Source of the DNA: Tateyamaria sp. Alg231-49
GTDB taxonomy: Bacteria > Pseudomonadota > Alphaproteobacteria > Rhodobacterales > Rhodobacteraceae
Direction: 5' to 3'
DNA: 64,000 nucleotides
Assembly: GCF_900143535.1 (NCBI RefSeq)
Contig: NZ_FRFA01000014.1
Location: 1 to 64,000, forward strand
The notes under the pieces are model-generated. The model searched no databases. It saw only the letters and a list, made by a program, of their open reading frames with translations, and was not told the DNA's origin. The position numbers and the translations under genes are program-made. Shown here one piece after another: positions 27,901 to 36,930 of this stretch (positions are counted from its first letter, which is position 1; every line of letters starts with the position of its first letter).

Positions 27901-29463
27901 GGACAGAACAGCAGAGGGCGTGTCATCCCCCATGGAGGCGAGCGCTTCTTTGGCGTCTTCGGCCATGGGCGCAAGGATCTGCTCCAACTCTTCGATGGAA
28001 TACCCGGCTGCAATCTGACGGCGACGCAACTCATCCCCAGTAAACAGAGCCTTTTCCGTGACGCCGGCGATGGCGGGTTCCAGTTCTTTGATCTTGCCGA
28101 CCCACTCGCCAAAAGGCTGGCTGGCCGCCAGACGGTCTTTGATTTCGGTGTCGTGGTACATCTTGCCTTCGGCCATATCGACAGCCAGCAACTGCCCGGG
28201 GCCCAGCGCGCCCTTTTCCACGATGTTGCTTTCTTCGAGCGGGACCATGCCGGTTTCAGAGCCCGCAATAACCATCCCATCGCGCGTCACAACATAGCGC
28301 ATCGGACGCAAGCCATTCCGGTCGAGACCCGCACAGACCCAGCGGCCATCAGTCATCGCCAAAGCGGCAGGACCGTCCCAAGGCTCCATCACCGAGTTGC
28401 AGTAGGAATACATATCGCGCCACGCTTCAGGCAGTTCGACGGCCTGCTTGGACCAACTCTCGGGCACCAGCATCGTTTTTGCCATCGGTGCATTGCGCCC
28501 AGCGCGCACCAGCACCTCGAACACGGCGTCCAGCGCGGCAGAGTCACTCGATCCGGACGCCACAATTGGTTTGATGTCTTCGGCCATGTCGCCAAAGGCA
28601 CCGCTTGCCATGCGAATCTCGTGGCTCTTCATCCAGTTGATGTTGCCCCTCAGCGTGTTGATCTCGCCATTGTGAGCCAACATGCGGAAGGGCTGGGCCA
28701 GCCACCACTGCGGGAAGGTATTTGTGGAATAACGCTGGTGATAGATCGCAAAGGCACTCTCGAACCGCTCATCCATCAGGTCGGGGTAAAACTCCGCCAC
28801 CTGTTCGGCCAGCATCATGCCTTTGTAGATGATCGACCGGCAGGACATCGACGCGATGTAAAGGGTCGGCACCTGTGCCGCCTGTGCCGCCTTTTCGATG
28901 CGGCGGCGGATCACGTACAACTCGCGCTCAAACGTCTCTTCATCCACGTCCTTGGAGTTTGAAATCAGGATCTGTTCAATCTCGGGCCGGGTCGCATTCG
29001 CCTTTTCGCCAAGGCAGGAAATATCCACGGGCACGTGCCGCCAGCCATAGATGTAATAGCCCATGCGCAGCACTTCGGTTTCGACGATGGTTCGGCAGGT
29101 TTCCTGCGCGCCAAAGTCGGTGCGGGGCAAAAACACCTGCCCCACGGCCATCAACCGATCACGATCCGGCGTATGGCCGGTGCGCTCAATCTGGTCATAG
29201 AAGAATGGGACTGGGATCTGCACGTGAATGCCCGCACCATCACCGGTTTTACCATCCGCATCTACAGCGCCACGATGCCAGATTGCTTTCAGCGCCTTGA
29301 TGCCATTTTCGACAACCGCGCGGCTTTTGGAGCCATCCACCGACACAACAAGGCCAACACCACAGGAACTGTGCTCTTCCTCTTGCGAATACAGACCTGT
29401 CTCGGCCATCAACGCGCGTTTGGCTTCCTCGCGGGCCACCCATTCGGCATCATATTTGGTCAT
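24934..29463 (-). CDS. gltB: Glutamate synthase (NADPH), large subunit
   Basis: A 1509-residue GltB. A propeptide of 33 residues ends before Cys34 (HSSCGVGLVVSVDG), the Ntn glutaminase nucleophile released by processing. The FMN-binding synthase domain follows, with the [3Fe-4S] cysteines in MVRQCQSNTCPVGV, and the C-terminal GXGXG beta-helix domain ends the protein. It transfers the glutamine amide to 2-oxoglutarate with electrons supplied by GltD. It is the last gene of a gltD-GFA-unknown-gltB series. Confidence 0.96.
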   Translation of the reverse strand: MTKYDAEWVAREEAKRALMAETGLYSQEEEHSSCGVGLVVSVDGSKSRAVVENGIKALKAIWHRGAVDADGKTGDGAGIHVQIPVPFFYDQIERTGHTPDRDRLMAVGQVFLPRTDFGAQETCRTIVETEVLRMGYYIYGWRHVPVDISCLGEKANATRPEIEQILISNSKDVDEETFERELYVIRRRIEKAAQAAQVPTLYIASMSCRSIIYKGMMLAEQVAEFYPDLMDERFESAFAIYHQRYSTNTFPQWWLAQPFRMLAHNGEINTLRGNINWMKSHEIRMASGAFGDMAEDIKPIVASGSSDSAALDAVFEVLVRAGRNAPMAKTMLVPESWSKQAVELPEAWRDMYSYCNSVMEPWDGPAALAMTDGRWVCAGLDRNGLRPMRYVVTRDGMVIAGSETGMVPLEESNIVEKGALGPGQLLAVDMAEGKMYHDTEIKDRLAASQPFGEWVGKIKELEPAIAGVTEKALFTGDELRRRQIAAGYSIEELEQILAPMAEDAKEALASMGDDTPSAVLSKKYRPLSHFFRQNFSQVTNPPIDSLREFRVMSLKTRFGNLKNVLDESSAQTEIITLDSPFVGNAQWDEVARQFNAELVEIDCTFTPGPGALNNELGKIRREVEDAVRSGAGHIVLTDQHSDGEKIAMPMILATSAVHSHLTRKGLRTFCSLNVRSAECIDPHYFAVLIGCGATVVNAYLAEDSLADRIDRGLIDGTLTEAVARYRNAIDQGLLKIMAKMGISVVSSYRGGLNFEAVGLSRAMCAEYFPGMTSRISGIGITGIQSKAEEIHSLGWGGTNVLPIGGFYKARNSGETHAWEATSMHMLQMACNKASYAMWKQYSAKMKSAPPIHLRDLLDIKPLGAPIPLEEVESITSIRKRFVTPGMSLGALSPEAHKTLNVAMNRIGAKSDSGEGGEDPAHFHPEPNGDNPSAKIKQVASGRFGVTAEYLNQCEELEIKVAQGAKPGEGGQLPGMKVTDLIARLRHSTKGVTLISPPPHHDIYSIEDLAQLIYDLKQINPRCKVTVKLVASSGVGTIAAGVAKAKADVILISGHNGGTGASPATSIKYAGLPWEMGLTEAHQVLSMNNLRERVTLRTDGGLRTGRDIVMAAMLGAEEYGIGTAALIAMGCIMVRQCQSNTCPVGVCTQDEALRDKFTGNADKVVNLITFYAQEVRELLAEIGARSMDDVIGRADLLAQVSRGSAHLDDLDLNPLLITVDGAADIVYNRDKDRNAVPDTLDAQIVRDAARFLEDGEKMQLSYAVQNTHRTVGTRTSSHIVKQFGMRNTLQPDHLTVKLTGSAGQSLGAFAAPGLKLEVSGDANDYVGKGLSGGTVVVRPPMASPIVAADNTIIGNTVLYGATDGFLFAAGRAGERFAVRNSGAHVVIEGCGSNGCEYMTGGVAVILGEIGANFGAGMTGGMAYLYDPDGIAMDRMNMETLVACPVTVLHWMTQLEELLERHLRETGSAKAADILQHWDNEQHHFLQVCPKEMLVHLPAPLSLDKGAIPAE

Positions 29464-30161
29464 TGGTCATATCCTTTCGCAGTCGGGACGTAGCGGGCCA
29501 AAGAGGCCTCGCAGTCATAAAGTGGGGTCTTTGAGAAGAAGCCGGGTTCGCCCGGGTAGATGAAGTCAACGGGCGTCTTGTCGATCTCGTAGGCACCGTT
29601 CGCGCCCTCGCCCTTGTAAGTTCCAGCGATGAAACGACGATGGCGGACCGAGACGTATTCGCTACCGGTCACTTCCAGCATAACACCGTCGGTGGTCTCG
29701 TGGCGGGCGGTGAACTCGGTGACAAGAAGGGGCTCACCATCAATCACCACTTCTTCGCCGGTCAGTCGGTCAAAGCCGACGACACGAACGGGGCCGGACT
29801 CGCCACGTTGAACAAAGTCATAGGCATCGGTTCCAGTTTCCAGCAGTTCGGTCAGGCTTGCTGGATCATCCGCAGGCTGCACCAGAACCTCGCGACTGGT
29901 GGGGAACAGATCATAGCTTTCCAGCCACTGGGTCTCGTAGTCGATCTTGGAAATAAAGAACGGTCCATCGACATCAAATTCTACGCGCCAGTTTTCACCG
30001 GGCTGATCGGCCTCACACGTATAGATGTTGGACAGGGAACAACTGCGCGATTGCACAGTCAGTTCCGCGGTACACCCGTCGGGTGGATAAAACAGTGTAG
30101 GGTCCTGTGCCGCAACAGGCCCTGCCATCAAAGCGGCGCAAAGAGGCAACGCATATCTCAC
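29460..30161 (-). CDS. Periplasmic protein of unknown function, coupled to gltB
   Basis: A 233-residue protein with signal peptide MRYALPLCAALMAGPVAAQ. The mature protein begins with a Cys-rich segment (CTAELTVQSRSCSLSNIYTC) and then appears beta-rich; no known domain is recognised. Its stop overlaps the gltB start and its own start overlaps the stop of the GFA-family gene, both as ATGA-type 4-nt overlaps. An exported protein tightly coupled between the two GltBD subunits is odd, and no role in nitrogen assimilation can be read from it. Confidence 0.75.
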   Translation of the reverse strand: MRYALPLCAALMAGPVAAQDPTLFYPPDGCTAELTVQSRSCSLSNIYTCEADQPGENWRVEFDVDGPFFISKIDYETQWLESYDLFPTSREVLVQPADDPASLTELLETGTDAYDFVQRGESGPVRVVGFDRLTGEEVVIDGEPLLVTEFTARHETTDGVMLEVTGSEYVSVRHRRFIAGTYKGEGANGAYEIDKTPVDFIYPGEPGFFSKTPLYDCEASLARYVPTAKGYDQ

Positions 30162-30598
30162 TGCGACCCCTCCAAATCAGGGTTCAACGCCAGAACATCC
30201 GCGCGGGTCAGTTGTTTGTGACCGTCACCGGCATAGGCAAAGCTGTCAGGCTTATGGTCGACAAATATCTCGTGCGTCAGGGTGAACCCGTCAGGGTCGT
30301 CAAACAGACCAATGGGCAAATCAGTGCTGCCGAACCACTCGCCTTCCTTCGTCTGGCGGAAATAGAGATTGGTGCCGCACTGACGACACCACGCCCGCTC
30401 GGCCCAGTCGCTGCCGGCACGGGTCGCGATATGTTCTTGCCCTTGCCAAGTCACATCCTCGGTCTTGATACTCACCTCAAGCAAAGCAGACCCGGTCCAG
30501 CGGCGACACATCTCGCAATGGCAGATGCCGAACGTGTCAGGCACATTCACGGCTTCAAAGCGCACAGCTCCGCAAAGGCATCCTCCTGACTTGTCCAT
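30158..30598 (-). CDS. GFA (glutathione-dependent formaldehyde-activating-like) family protein
   Basis: A 146-residue zinc protein of the GFA/CENP-V fold. The metal cysteines are in GGCLCGAVRFEA, CHCEMCRRWTG and CRQCGTNLYF, matching the family. Some members bind glutathione conjugates, but the activity of most is unknown. It lies 110 nt downstream of gltD and overlaps the next gene by 4 nt, so it should be part of the glt transcript. Confidence 0.88.
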   Translation of the reverse strand: MDKSGGCLCGAVRFEAVNVPDTFGICHCEMCRRWTGSALLEVSIKTEDVTWQGQEHIATRAGSDWAERAWCRQCGTNLYFRQTKEGEWFGSTDLPIGLFDDPDGFTLTHEIFVDHKPDSFAYAGDGHKQLTRADVLALNPDLEGSQ

Positions 30599-30708
30599 TT
30601 CATCGCTCCGTATTTGTCAGACGAACTGACCTATCTTTCTAGTGTTTCAAAAACTGAACGCATTTCGGTGTTCGTCCAGTGCACACGCAGTGCATCGTCT
30701 TTTCGGGT

Positions 30709-32142
30709 CTATTCCGCCGCAATCGCCGCCGTGCCAAATCCGGCCAGAATCGCATCCGCGCAGTCACGTCCATCACGGATGGCCCAGACCACAAGGGATG
30801 CACCGCGCACGATGTCGCCAACAGCGTAAACGCCATCCATCTGCGTCTTGCCGGTGGTAAAGGCGGCTTTGATCGTGCCCCAGCGGGTCACTTCCAACGC
30901 TGGTTGATCCCACATGGTCGGCAGCGCCTCAGGCTCAAAGCCCAGCGCCTTGATGACCAGATCCGCCTCTTCGACATAATCCGCGCCCTCGATGACTTCG
31001 GGCGCCTGACGCCCTGTGGCATCGGGCGCGCCAAGACGCATTTTTTGGACCATCACGCCAGCCACCTTGTCGCCGTCTGTGGTGAACCCCTTGGGCGCGC
31101 TCAACCATTCAAATATCACGCCTTCTTCTTCGGCGTTTTGCACTTCGCGCTGGCTGCCGGGCATGTTGGCCTTGTCACGACGGTAAAGGCATTTGACAGA
31201 CGTCGCGCCTTGCCGGATCGACGTGCGTACGCAGTCCATCGCCGTATCACCGCCACCGATGACCACAACGCGCTTTCCTTCTGCATTCAGTCGGCCCGTA
31301 TCGAACTCGGGAACCTCGTCGCCAAAGCTTTTGCGGTTGCTCGCGGTCAGAAAATCAATGGCCTTCTCAATGCCCGCAACTTCGCCGTTAGGCATTGTAA
31401 GGTCACGGCTTTTGTACACACCAGTCGCAATAATCACGGCGTCATGTTCCGCCTTGATGGACGCAAAAATGTCAGCGTCAACTTCGCAGTTCAGTTCAAA
31501 CTTCACGCCACCCTGCTCAAGCTGTTCGTTGCGGCGCATCACCACGTCTTTTTCAAGCTTGAAGCCGGGGATGCCATAGGTCAACAACCCGCCCGCACGA
31601 TCATAGCGGTCATAGATGGTGACCTGAACGCCCGCACGGCGCAGCACGTCTGCGGCGGCCAAACCACCGGGGCCGGAGCCAATGATACCGACAGATTCGG
31701 CACGTTCAGTGACTGGTTTGATGGGCTGTACCCATCCTTTTTCCCAGGCAGTGTCCGTGATGTATTTTTCAACCGAACCGATCGTGACCGTACCGTGGCC
31801 AGACTGTTCGATTACGCAATTGCCCTCACACAGGCGGTCTTGCGGGCAGATGCGACCACAGATTTCCGGGAACGTGTTTGTCGCCTGGCTGATCTCGTAG
31901 GCCTCTTGCAAGCGTCCCTCAGCGGTCAGTCGCAGCCAATCGGGAATGTTGTTGTGCAGCGGGCAGTGGGACTGGCAATAGGGCACGCCACACTGCGAAC
32001 ACCGGCTGGATTGCTCAGCGGCCTTGGCAGTGGCGTACTCTGCATAAATCTCGTTGAAATCCTCACGGCGGATCTCTGCGTCACGCTTTTCGGGCATGTC
32101 GCGTTCGATCTTGGTGAATTTCAGCATAGGCTGCTCAGCCAT
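30709..32142 (-). CDS. gltD: Glutamate synthase (NADPH), small subunit
   Basis: A 477-residue flavoprotein. N-terminal cysteine motifs (CSQCGVPYCQSHCPL and CGRICPQDRLCEGNC) bind two [4Fe-4S] clusters. The FAD site is VGIIGSGPGGLAAADVL and the NADPH site VVVIGGGDTAMDCVRT. It delivers NADPH electrons to GltB. The upstream region (32143-32359) is shared with divergent uppP and should carry both promoters; I cannot mark them with confidence. Confidence 0.95.
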   Translation of the reverse strand: MAEQPMLKFTKIERDMPEKRDAEIRREDFNEIYAEYATAKAAEQSSRCSQCGVPYCQSHCPLHNNIPDWLRLTAEGRLQEAYEISQATNTFPEICGRICPQDRLCEGNCVIEQSGHGTVTIGSVEKYITDTAWEKGWVQPIKPVTERAESVGIIGSGPGGLAAADVLRRAGVQVTIYDRYDRAGGLLTYGIPGFKLEKDVVMRRNEQLEQGGVKFELNCEVDADIFASIKAEHDAVIIATGVYKSRDLTMPNGEVAGIEKAIDFLTASNRKSFGDEVPEFDTGRLNAEGKRVVVIGGGDTAMDCVRTSIRQGATSVKCLYRRDKANMPGSQREVQNAEEEGVIFEWLSAPKGFTTDGDKVAGVMVQKMRLGAPDATGRQAPEVIEGADYVEEADLVIKALGFEPEALPTMWDQPALEVTRWGTIKAAFTTGKTQMDGVYAVGDIVRGASLVVWAIRDGRDCADAILAGFGTAAIAAE

Positions 32143-32359
32143 GGTGGTCTCCTGCCAGTCTTGGTTGGTTCGGGCGCAATAAATGATCTGCGGCTGGAAT
32201 AAAAGGCAGCATTGCTTACCTAATAGTAGAATCTTTGCATGAAATGAGCAAGTTGCCGCACTTTATTTGCTGGTTTTAGGTCCGTATCGGACTTTATTGG
32301 CCATTTGCGTTCAGAATCATAGGCTTGTAGACGTATGGTAGCATAAGGGCACGCAGGCC

Positions 32360-33163
32360 ATGACTCTTTTTCAACTTCTGATAGTGGCCATCATTCAAGG
32401 GGTGACCGAATTCTTGCCGGTCTCTTCCTCCGGCCACCTTATATTGTTGCCCACACTGACAGGCACACCAGATCAAGGGCTCGCCATTGACGTGGCCGTT
32501 CACGTCGGGACATTGTTTGCAGTGATCATCTACTTTTGGAGCGACGTGAAAATCGCCGCAGGCGGCGTTTTGCGCCTTGTTCAGGGTCGCATCGACACGC
32601 CCGGTGCGTTCCTGGCGCTTTGCCTGATCACCGCCACTATCCCGGCCCTGATCGTGGGCTTTGCCATCAAGATCACCGGAATGGACGAGGCCATGCGCTC
32701 CGTTGCCGTGATCGGGTGGACCATGCTGATCTTCGGTCTGGTCCTTTATTGGGCCGACCGCTTTGGTGATACCACGCGCACGGCGAATGAATGGACCCTG
32801 AAACACGCCGCCATTATGGGATTGGCCCAATGCCTCGCTTTGATCCCGGGCACGTCCCGCTCGGGCATCACAATCACGGCCGCCCGGCAACTGGGCTATG
32901 GGCGTGCGGACGCCGCCAGACTTGCTATGCTGATGTCGATCCCCGTGATCCTCGCCTCTGGCGCAGTTTTGAGCCTGGATATCATTGGACAAACCAACTG
33001 GGCGTTAGCACGAGATGCAGGCATTGCAGCAGCCTTCGCCTTTGTGTCGGCCCTTGCAGCATTGGTTTTGATGATGCGCCTGCTGCGCAGTGTCAGCTTT
33101 ACACCATACGTGATCTACCGCGTGATCCTAGGGATTGGCCTGCTGATCTGGGCCTACACTTAG
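32360..33163 (+). CDS. uppP: Undecaprenyl-diphosphatase (BacA family)
   Basis: A 267-residue polytopic membrane enzyme that recycles undecaprenyl diphosphate to the carrier phosphate for cell-wall synthesis. The EFLPVSSSGHLIL motif (E17 onward) and the later LALIPGTSRSGITI motif form its active site. Length is standard. Its last 4 nt overlap the 3' end of the convergent NDUFA9-like gene. Confidence 0.95.
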   Translation: MTLFQLLIVAIIQGVTEFLPVSSSGHLILLPTLTGTPDQGLAIDVAVHVGTLFAVIIYFWSDVKIAAGGVLRLVQGRIDTPGAFLALCLITATIPALIVGFAIKITGMDEAMRSVAVIGWTMLIFGLVLYWADRFGDTTRTANEWTLKHAAIMGLAQCLALIPGTSRSGITITAARQLGYGRADAARLAMLMSIPVILASGAVLSLDIIGQTNWALARDAGIAAAFAFVSALAALVLMMRLLRSVSFTPYVIYRVILGIGLLIWAYT

Positions 33164-34140
33164 GCGCGCAGGTTCTTGGCGCTTTCCTTGATCGCGTCAT
33201 ACTGACCCGACGGGCGGAACCGCCACAGGTAGTCGGGTAGGATCGACTCCATAGCAACCGGTTCAATCCCCATATCCGCAAGACCCTTGGCCCCATCGGA
33301 CACAACATTGTCATGGCGCAGGTTACGCACCTGATCGCGGGTAATCTGCGCGGAGACCAAACCCAACGACAGGACCTGTACTGCCTCAAGACCAAAGGCC
33401 ATGATGTTGGCAGCAAAGAAGGGGATATTCACAACCGAACGGCGGCGGCGAATGATATCCAGCATGGCGCTCATCAGCTCGCGGAACGATTGCACCTCAG
33501 GACCACCCAGTTCGTAGACACCTGGCGCAATATCGCGAGTCAAAGCAGCCTCTGCCGCTTTGGCCACATCATCGACATAGACAGGCTGAAACAGCGTATC
33601 TGCCCCAACAACAGGCAGCACAGGACCCATCCGCGTCATGCCCGCAAAGCGGTTGAAAAATCCGTCTTCTGCTCCGAACACGATCGAAGGGCGCAGGATC
33701 ACAGCTTCTGGCATATGCTCTAGCACAGCCGCCTCACCCTCACCTTTGGTACGGGCATAGTCGCTGTCGCTGTTTGCATCCGCGCCGATGGCGGAAATCT
33801 GCACCATCTTGGCGACACCGGACGCCGCAGCAATGCGTGCAACCCGGCCCGCGCCTTCGGCCTGCACGGAGTCGAACGTGTTCTTTCCATTGCGCGCCAG
33901 AATACCGACGCAGTTTACGACAGCGTCCGCCCCCTGCATGACCTCGGCCACAGACGCGTCATCACGGATGTTGCACAAGACAGGTTCGACCTGTCCAACA
34001 ACCCCATAAGGTTTGACAAACATTGCCTCGTTCGGCCTGCGTACAGCGACACGCACCCGCCATCCGGCCTTGGCCATCCGCTGCGCAATATACCGCCCGA
34101 CAAAACCCGATCCGCCATAGATAGTGACCAGTTTGGACAT
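33160..34140 (-). CDS. Complex I NDUFA9-like NAD(P)-binding protein (atypical SDR)
   Basis: A 326-residue Rossmann protein: VTIYGGSGFVGRYIAQRMAK binds the dinucleotide, and DAVVNCVGILARNGKNTF and VKMVQISAIGADANSDSDYA follow the pattern of the NDUFA9-type SDRs widespread in alphaproteobacteria. In mitochondria the homologue is an accessory subunit of complex I; in bacteria the role is less clear. No nuo genes are nearby. It is the last chromosomal gene before the tRNA-Leu integration site. Confidence 0.88.
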   Translation of the reverse strand: MSKLVTIYGGSGFVGRYIAQRMAKAGWRVRVAVRRPNEAMFVKPYGVVGQVEPVLCNIRDDASVAEVMQGADAVVNCVGILARNGKNTFDSVQAEGAGRVARIAAASGVAKMVQISAIGADANSDSDYARTKGEGEAAVLEHMPEAVILRPSIVFGAEDGFFNRFAGMTRMGPVLPVVGADTLFQPVYVDDVAKAAEAALTRDIAPGVYELGGPEVQSFRELMSAMLDIIRRRRSVVNIPFFAANIMAFGLEAVQVLSLGLVSAQITRDQVRNLRHDNVVSDGAKGLADMGIEPVAMESILPDYLWRFRPSGQYDAIKESAKNLRA

Positions 34141-34280
34141 AGCCCGCTCCTCGCGCTTGATTGCATATGGTCTAGCGGCCTCATGTCAGCCAGACAAGAC
34201 GCCAATTTGGCGCGGTGGCGTTCGTTTCAATGATTTTGAGACACTGACCTTTTAACCCTCTCAACGGGTCTAGAATCGGA

Positions 34281-34309
34281 TTGACACCTTATGAGACTGC
34301 GCATACACG
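34281..34309 (+). promoter_or_regulatory. Probable promoter of the tRNA-Leu gene
   Basis: A perfect -35 TTGACA (34281-34286) and a weak -10 TACACG (34304-34309) are separated by 17 nt. This would place transcription start a few bases before the tRNA 5' end at 34327. Confidence 0.55.
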
Positions 34310-34326
34310 CCTGTCCACCGACCCGT

Positions 34327-34413
<87 letters not shown>

Positions 34414-34462
34414 TATATTTCATATAACTCATTGATTCATAGAGCTTAACAGGTTTTGATAT

Positions 34463-34491
34463 TTTTTATATCCCCCTAAATACCCCCCTTA
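34463..34491 (+). repeat. Candidate integrase arm-binding site, left
   Basis: TTTTTATATCCCCCTAAATA followed by CCCCCCTTA. It matches 44744-44771 apart from a 2-nt insertion and one substitution, in the same orientation. Such repeats just inside both element ends are expected for arm-type sites of a tyrosine integrase. Confidence 0.6.
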
Positions 34492-34704
34492 GTGCCGTTG
34501 GTGGATTTTTGTTTGGGACCTAGACCTACAAAATTCTAACGCACCAAAATGCCACAAAGCGGACCTTCGATGCGCGATGCCCCAATGACCGAGTTGCGGA
34601 CTTAGCCGCCATTTCGGGCATCGTGCACCAATGACCGCTTAGAATGCGTATTCAGAGCATGACTGCGGCGGCGAACCGAATTAAATGCAGGAAACATCGT
34701 TGAA

Positions 34705-34732
34705 TTGCAGAAATGCCAACCTAGGATATAAT
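34705..34732 (+). promoter_or_regulatory. Probable promoter of the first LuxR-type regulator
   Basis: TTGCAG (34705-34710) and a perfect TATAAT (34727-34732) are separated by 16 nt, 30 nt before the GTG start at 34763. An overlapping TTGAAT at 34700 would give a longer, less good spacing. Confidence 0.6.
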
Positions 34733-34762
34733 TTTAGATTTAAATCAGAAGGTTAGGCAGAA

Positions 34763-35911
34763 GTGTTGGAAAATACCCAAGAAACGATACTAAAAATCTA
34801 TGACGCCGCTGCCGATGACGCACTTTGGCCCGATGTTCTTCAACGTATCGCAGATGGGGCAAATGCCGCAGGATCTTTGGTGCTCCGGCACTCGGGCCAT
34901 GGTGACGATCTGCACCTCTCTGCACCATACGTTTCCAACGTCGATCACAGGGGTATTATTGACGCCTACCTGGGTGAGTTTCGCAACGACGAAGTCCGCG
35001 ATCAGCTCATTCTGGTGGATCACACGTCAGTTACTGATGATATCAACCTTCTGGAGGATGATGTCCTGGCACCAGACCTGGAAACGCTGAAAAGCCTGCC
35101 AAGTGTGCGCCGATTACAAGAAGGTGGCTTACTACATCGCGCTGCATGTCTTTTGAACAAAGATAATACGGGCGCGTTTCGCTTTGCCATTCAATTAGAT
35201 GAAACCCGCGGGCGATTAAGCCCAGAGGAAAAGGCATACCTGATGACCCTGTTGCCGCACCTGGCAAAGGCATTTGATCTGGGCCAGCCTGCATATCAGG
35301 TAGCATCCAATAACTTAGGCCTTTTGGGTGCGATTGATCATCTAAACATTGGAATATGTGTTCTAGATGCCGTCGGCCGAGTGGCGACAAAAAATGCTGA
35401 ATTTGACAGGCAACTGGATCTCCACAGCGTGTTCTCCGTTGCTAAGGACGGCAAATTCCAATTCTCATCCCCTGACCACCAGAAAAATCTGTCTGATTTG
35501 CAGGTATCTGCCCTAAAACATGGCAGATTTGGCGCACGACCCCGAAAAGAAGCGATTCCAACTGGAAATGACGGGTACCTTTGTATTGAGTTTATTCCCC
35601 TGGACCGAAGTGCGGAGATGGGAACTACCAGATTTGAAGGCACTATTCTTTACAGTTCAGATACCAGCCGACCAAGACATTTGCAGATCGAGGCAATTCA
35701 GCTTGCACACGGCCTAACTGCGACGGAAGCCGAAATAATCAGTGCCATGGCTGACGGTTTCACCAACACACAGATCGCAGAACAACGAGAACGCTCCGTG
35801 ACAACGATAACGTCCCAGGTCAAATCTATTCTGGCGAAAACCAATTGCTCAACCAGGACACAATTGGTGCGCCTAATGATGAGTTTTGGTGCGGATTTCC
35901 TGAATAAATAG
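34763..35911 (+). CDS. LuxR-family transcriptional regulator with N-terminal sensor region
   Basis: A 382-residue protein. The C-terminal 65 residues are a LuxR/GerE helix-turn-helix (LTATEAEIISAMADGFTNTQ, IAEQRERSVTTITSQVKSIL, then KTNCSTRTQLVRLM). The N-terminal 300 residues show no receiver or AHL-binding domain; a PAS-like fold around residues 185-300 is possible (LNIGICVLDAVGRVATKNAE). Start is GTG 34763, behind a strong -10 box but with only a weak ribosome-binding site. It is the first cargo gene of the element and lies 144 nt upstream of the VPLPA-CTERM gene, a possible target. Base composition is visibly more AT-rich than the surrounding chromosome. Confidence 0.85.
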   Translation: MLENTQETILKIYDAAADDALWPDVLQRIADGANAAGSLVLRHSGHGDDLHLSAPYVSNVDHRGIIDAYLGEFRNDEVRDQLILVDHTSVTDDINLLEDDVLAPDLETLKSLPSVRRLQEGGLLHRAACLLNKDNTGAFRFAIQLDETRGRLSPEEKAYLMTLLPHLAKAFDLGQPAYQVASNNLGLLGAIDHLNIGICVLDAVGRVATKNAEFDRQLDLHSVFSVAKDGKFQFSSPDHQKNLSDLQVSALKHGRFGARPRKEAIPTGNDGYLCIEFIPLDRSAEMGTTRFEGTILYSSDTSRPRHLQIEAIQLAHGLTATEAEIISAMADGFTNTQIAEQRERSVTTITSQVKSILAKTNCSTRTQLVRLMMSFGADFLNK

Positions 35912-36055
35912 TAATTCGTCCCCCATTTGGAGGATGCGGTCTTGCGACGGCCAACTATTCTGGCCGCTATGCTGTTCGTTTCAGGTCGTGAACTTCGAGC
36001 GTTCGACGGTCGGTTTGGAATTATCAACACTTTTTAGGTGTTCGAAGGGGAAATT

Positions 36056-36850
36056 ATGAAATCTTTATCAGTGGCAATCGCACTTTCAACGCTCGCGATG
36101 GCAAATGTTTCAACATCAGTAAATGCAGCAACCGTTGTCGCTGGTGATCTCGCTCAAGACGGTTACAACTATGTTCTGGAAGCAGGCTCAGGCGGTGGTC
36201 GGCTTGGTGACGGGGGTCCCTATTCAGCAGTCGCTGGGATTTCACCAGGTACCGCCTACGCGTCCGGTAGTTATAGCTGCATTCCAAGCGAAAACTATAA
36301 CCCAGTTGTAAGTACATCAGGCCGCTGTGCCAACTATCAGCAAGCTTATGCGCGTTCAGAATATACCTACCGGATCGAAGCGACAGCAAGTGACGCGTTT
36401 TATCAGGAAACAGGTCTCGTCGGATTGGTACAAATTCCGCTCATTTACAACTGGTCTGTTTTGGCTGAGGGCGGATTGAACGGCGGGATCGCAGACGCCA
36501 GCGTGAGATTCACCGGGGGGCCAGAAATATACATCAGAGAAGCTGCCGTCGGTGAACGTACATTTCAAGCTGGGACTCATAAGTTTTTCAATGGCACCAA
36601 TGTTCGTCTATTGGCCTTGGTCATAGGTGATGGTCGTGCGGTTGCTGACCCCTTTGGCGGAGTTGACCCTGATTGGGAGTACGCTCAGTTTGCAAGCTTG
36701 ATCGACATCAATACAAGTCCGGTCATTTTCGATAGCGTCACCGATGGCATTTCGTCGGTCCCGCTCCCTGCTTCTGGCTTGATGCTAATTGCTGGTGTTT
36801 TGGGGATTGCTGGCGTTGCAAGACGCAAAAAGCTCAACGCGCAAGCTTGA
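36056..36850 (+). CDS. VPLPA-CTERM sorting domain protein (exported)
   Basis: A 264-residue protein with an N-terminal signal peptide (MKSLSVAIALSTLAMANVST, cleavage after SVNA). The C-terminus carries the tripartite sorting signal VPLPASGLMLIAGVLGIAGV-ARRKK: the VPLPA motif, a hydrophobic helix and a basic end. Such proteins are processed by a cognate exosortase (XrtD type) and displayed at the surface or in the matrix. The mature part of about 210 residues is rich in Tyr, Gly and Ser with Cys pairs, and has no recognised domain. ATG 36056 after AAGGGGA is preferred over GTG 36038. No exosortase gene is in the window. It is flanked by two LuxR genes. Confidence 0.85.
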   Translation: MKSLSVAIALSTLAMANVSTSVNAATVVAGDLAQDGYNYVLEAGSGGGRLGDGGPYSAVAGISPGTAYASGSYSCIPSENYNPVVSTSGRCANYQQAYARSEYTYRIEATASDAFYQETGLVGLVQIPLIYNWSVLAEGGLNGGIADASVRFTGGPEIYIREAAVGERTFQAGTHKFFNGTNVRLLALVIGDGRAVADPFGGVDPDWEYAQFASLIDINTSPVIFDSVTDGISSVPLPASGLMLIAGVLGIAGVARRKKLNAQA

Positions 36851-36930
36851 TCGGTTCAACACAAAAGTCTGCGCCACAATGTTGGAGGAGGCGTTTCATG
36901 TGGGGAATGTTGTGTTGGGGCTATTGACCT

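Larger units (their letters stand above)
34414..34762. other. Left end of the element, no gene
   Basis: This 349-nt stretch holds the left arm-type repeat (34463-34491), a degenerate GC-richer patch at 34551-34670 and the promoter of the first LuxR gene. The 14-mer ACAAAGCGGACCTT (34554-34567) recurs inverted at 38733-38746. No open frame of credible length is present. Confidence 0.6.

Noticed and set aside
25588-28962. A 1124-codon open frame on the plus strand
   Set aside because: It is exactly antisense to gltB, whose domains and motifs are unambiguous. The antisense translation is rich in His, Arg and Gln with no recognisable domain, the usual shadow of a GC-biased gene.
30679-32202. A 507-codon plus-strand frame
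   Set aside because: Antisense to gltD; composition is His/Arg-rich and shows no domain.
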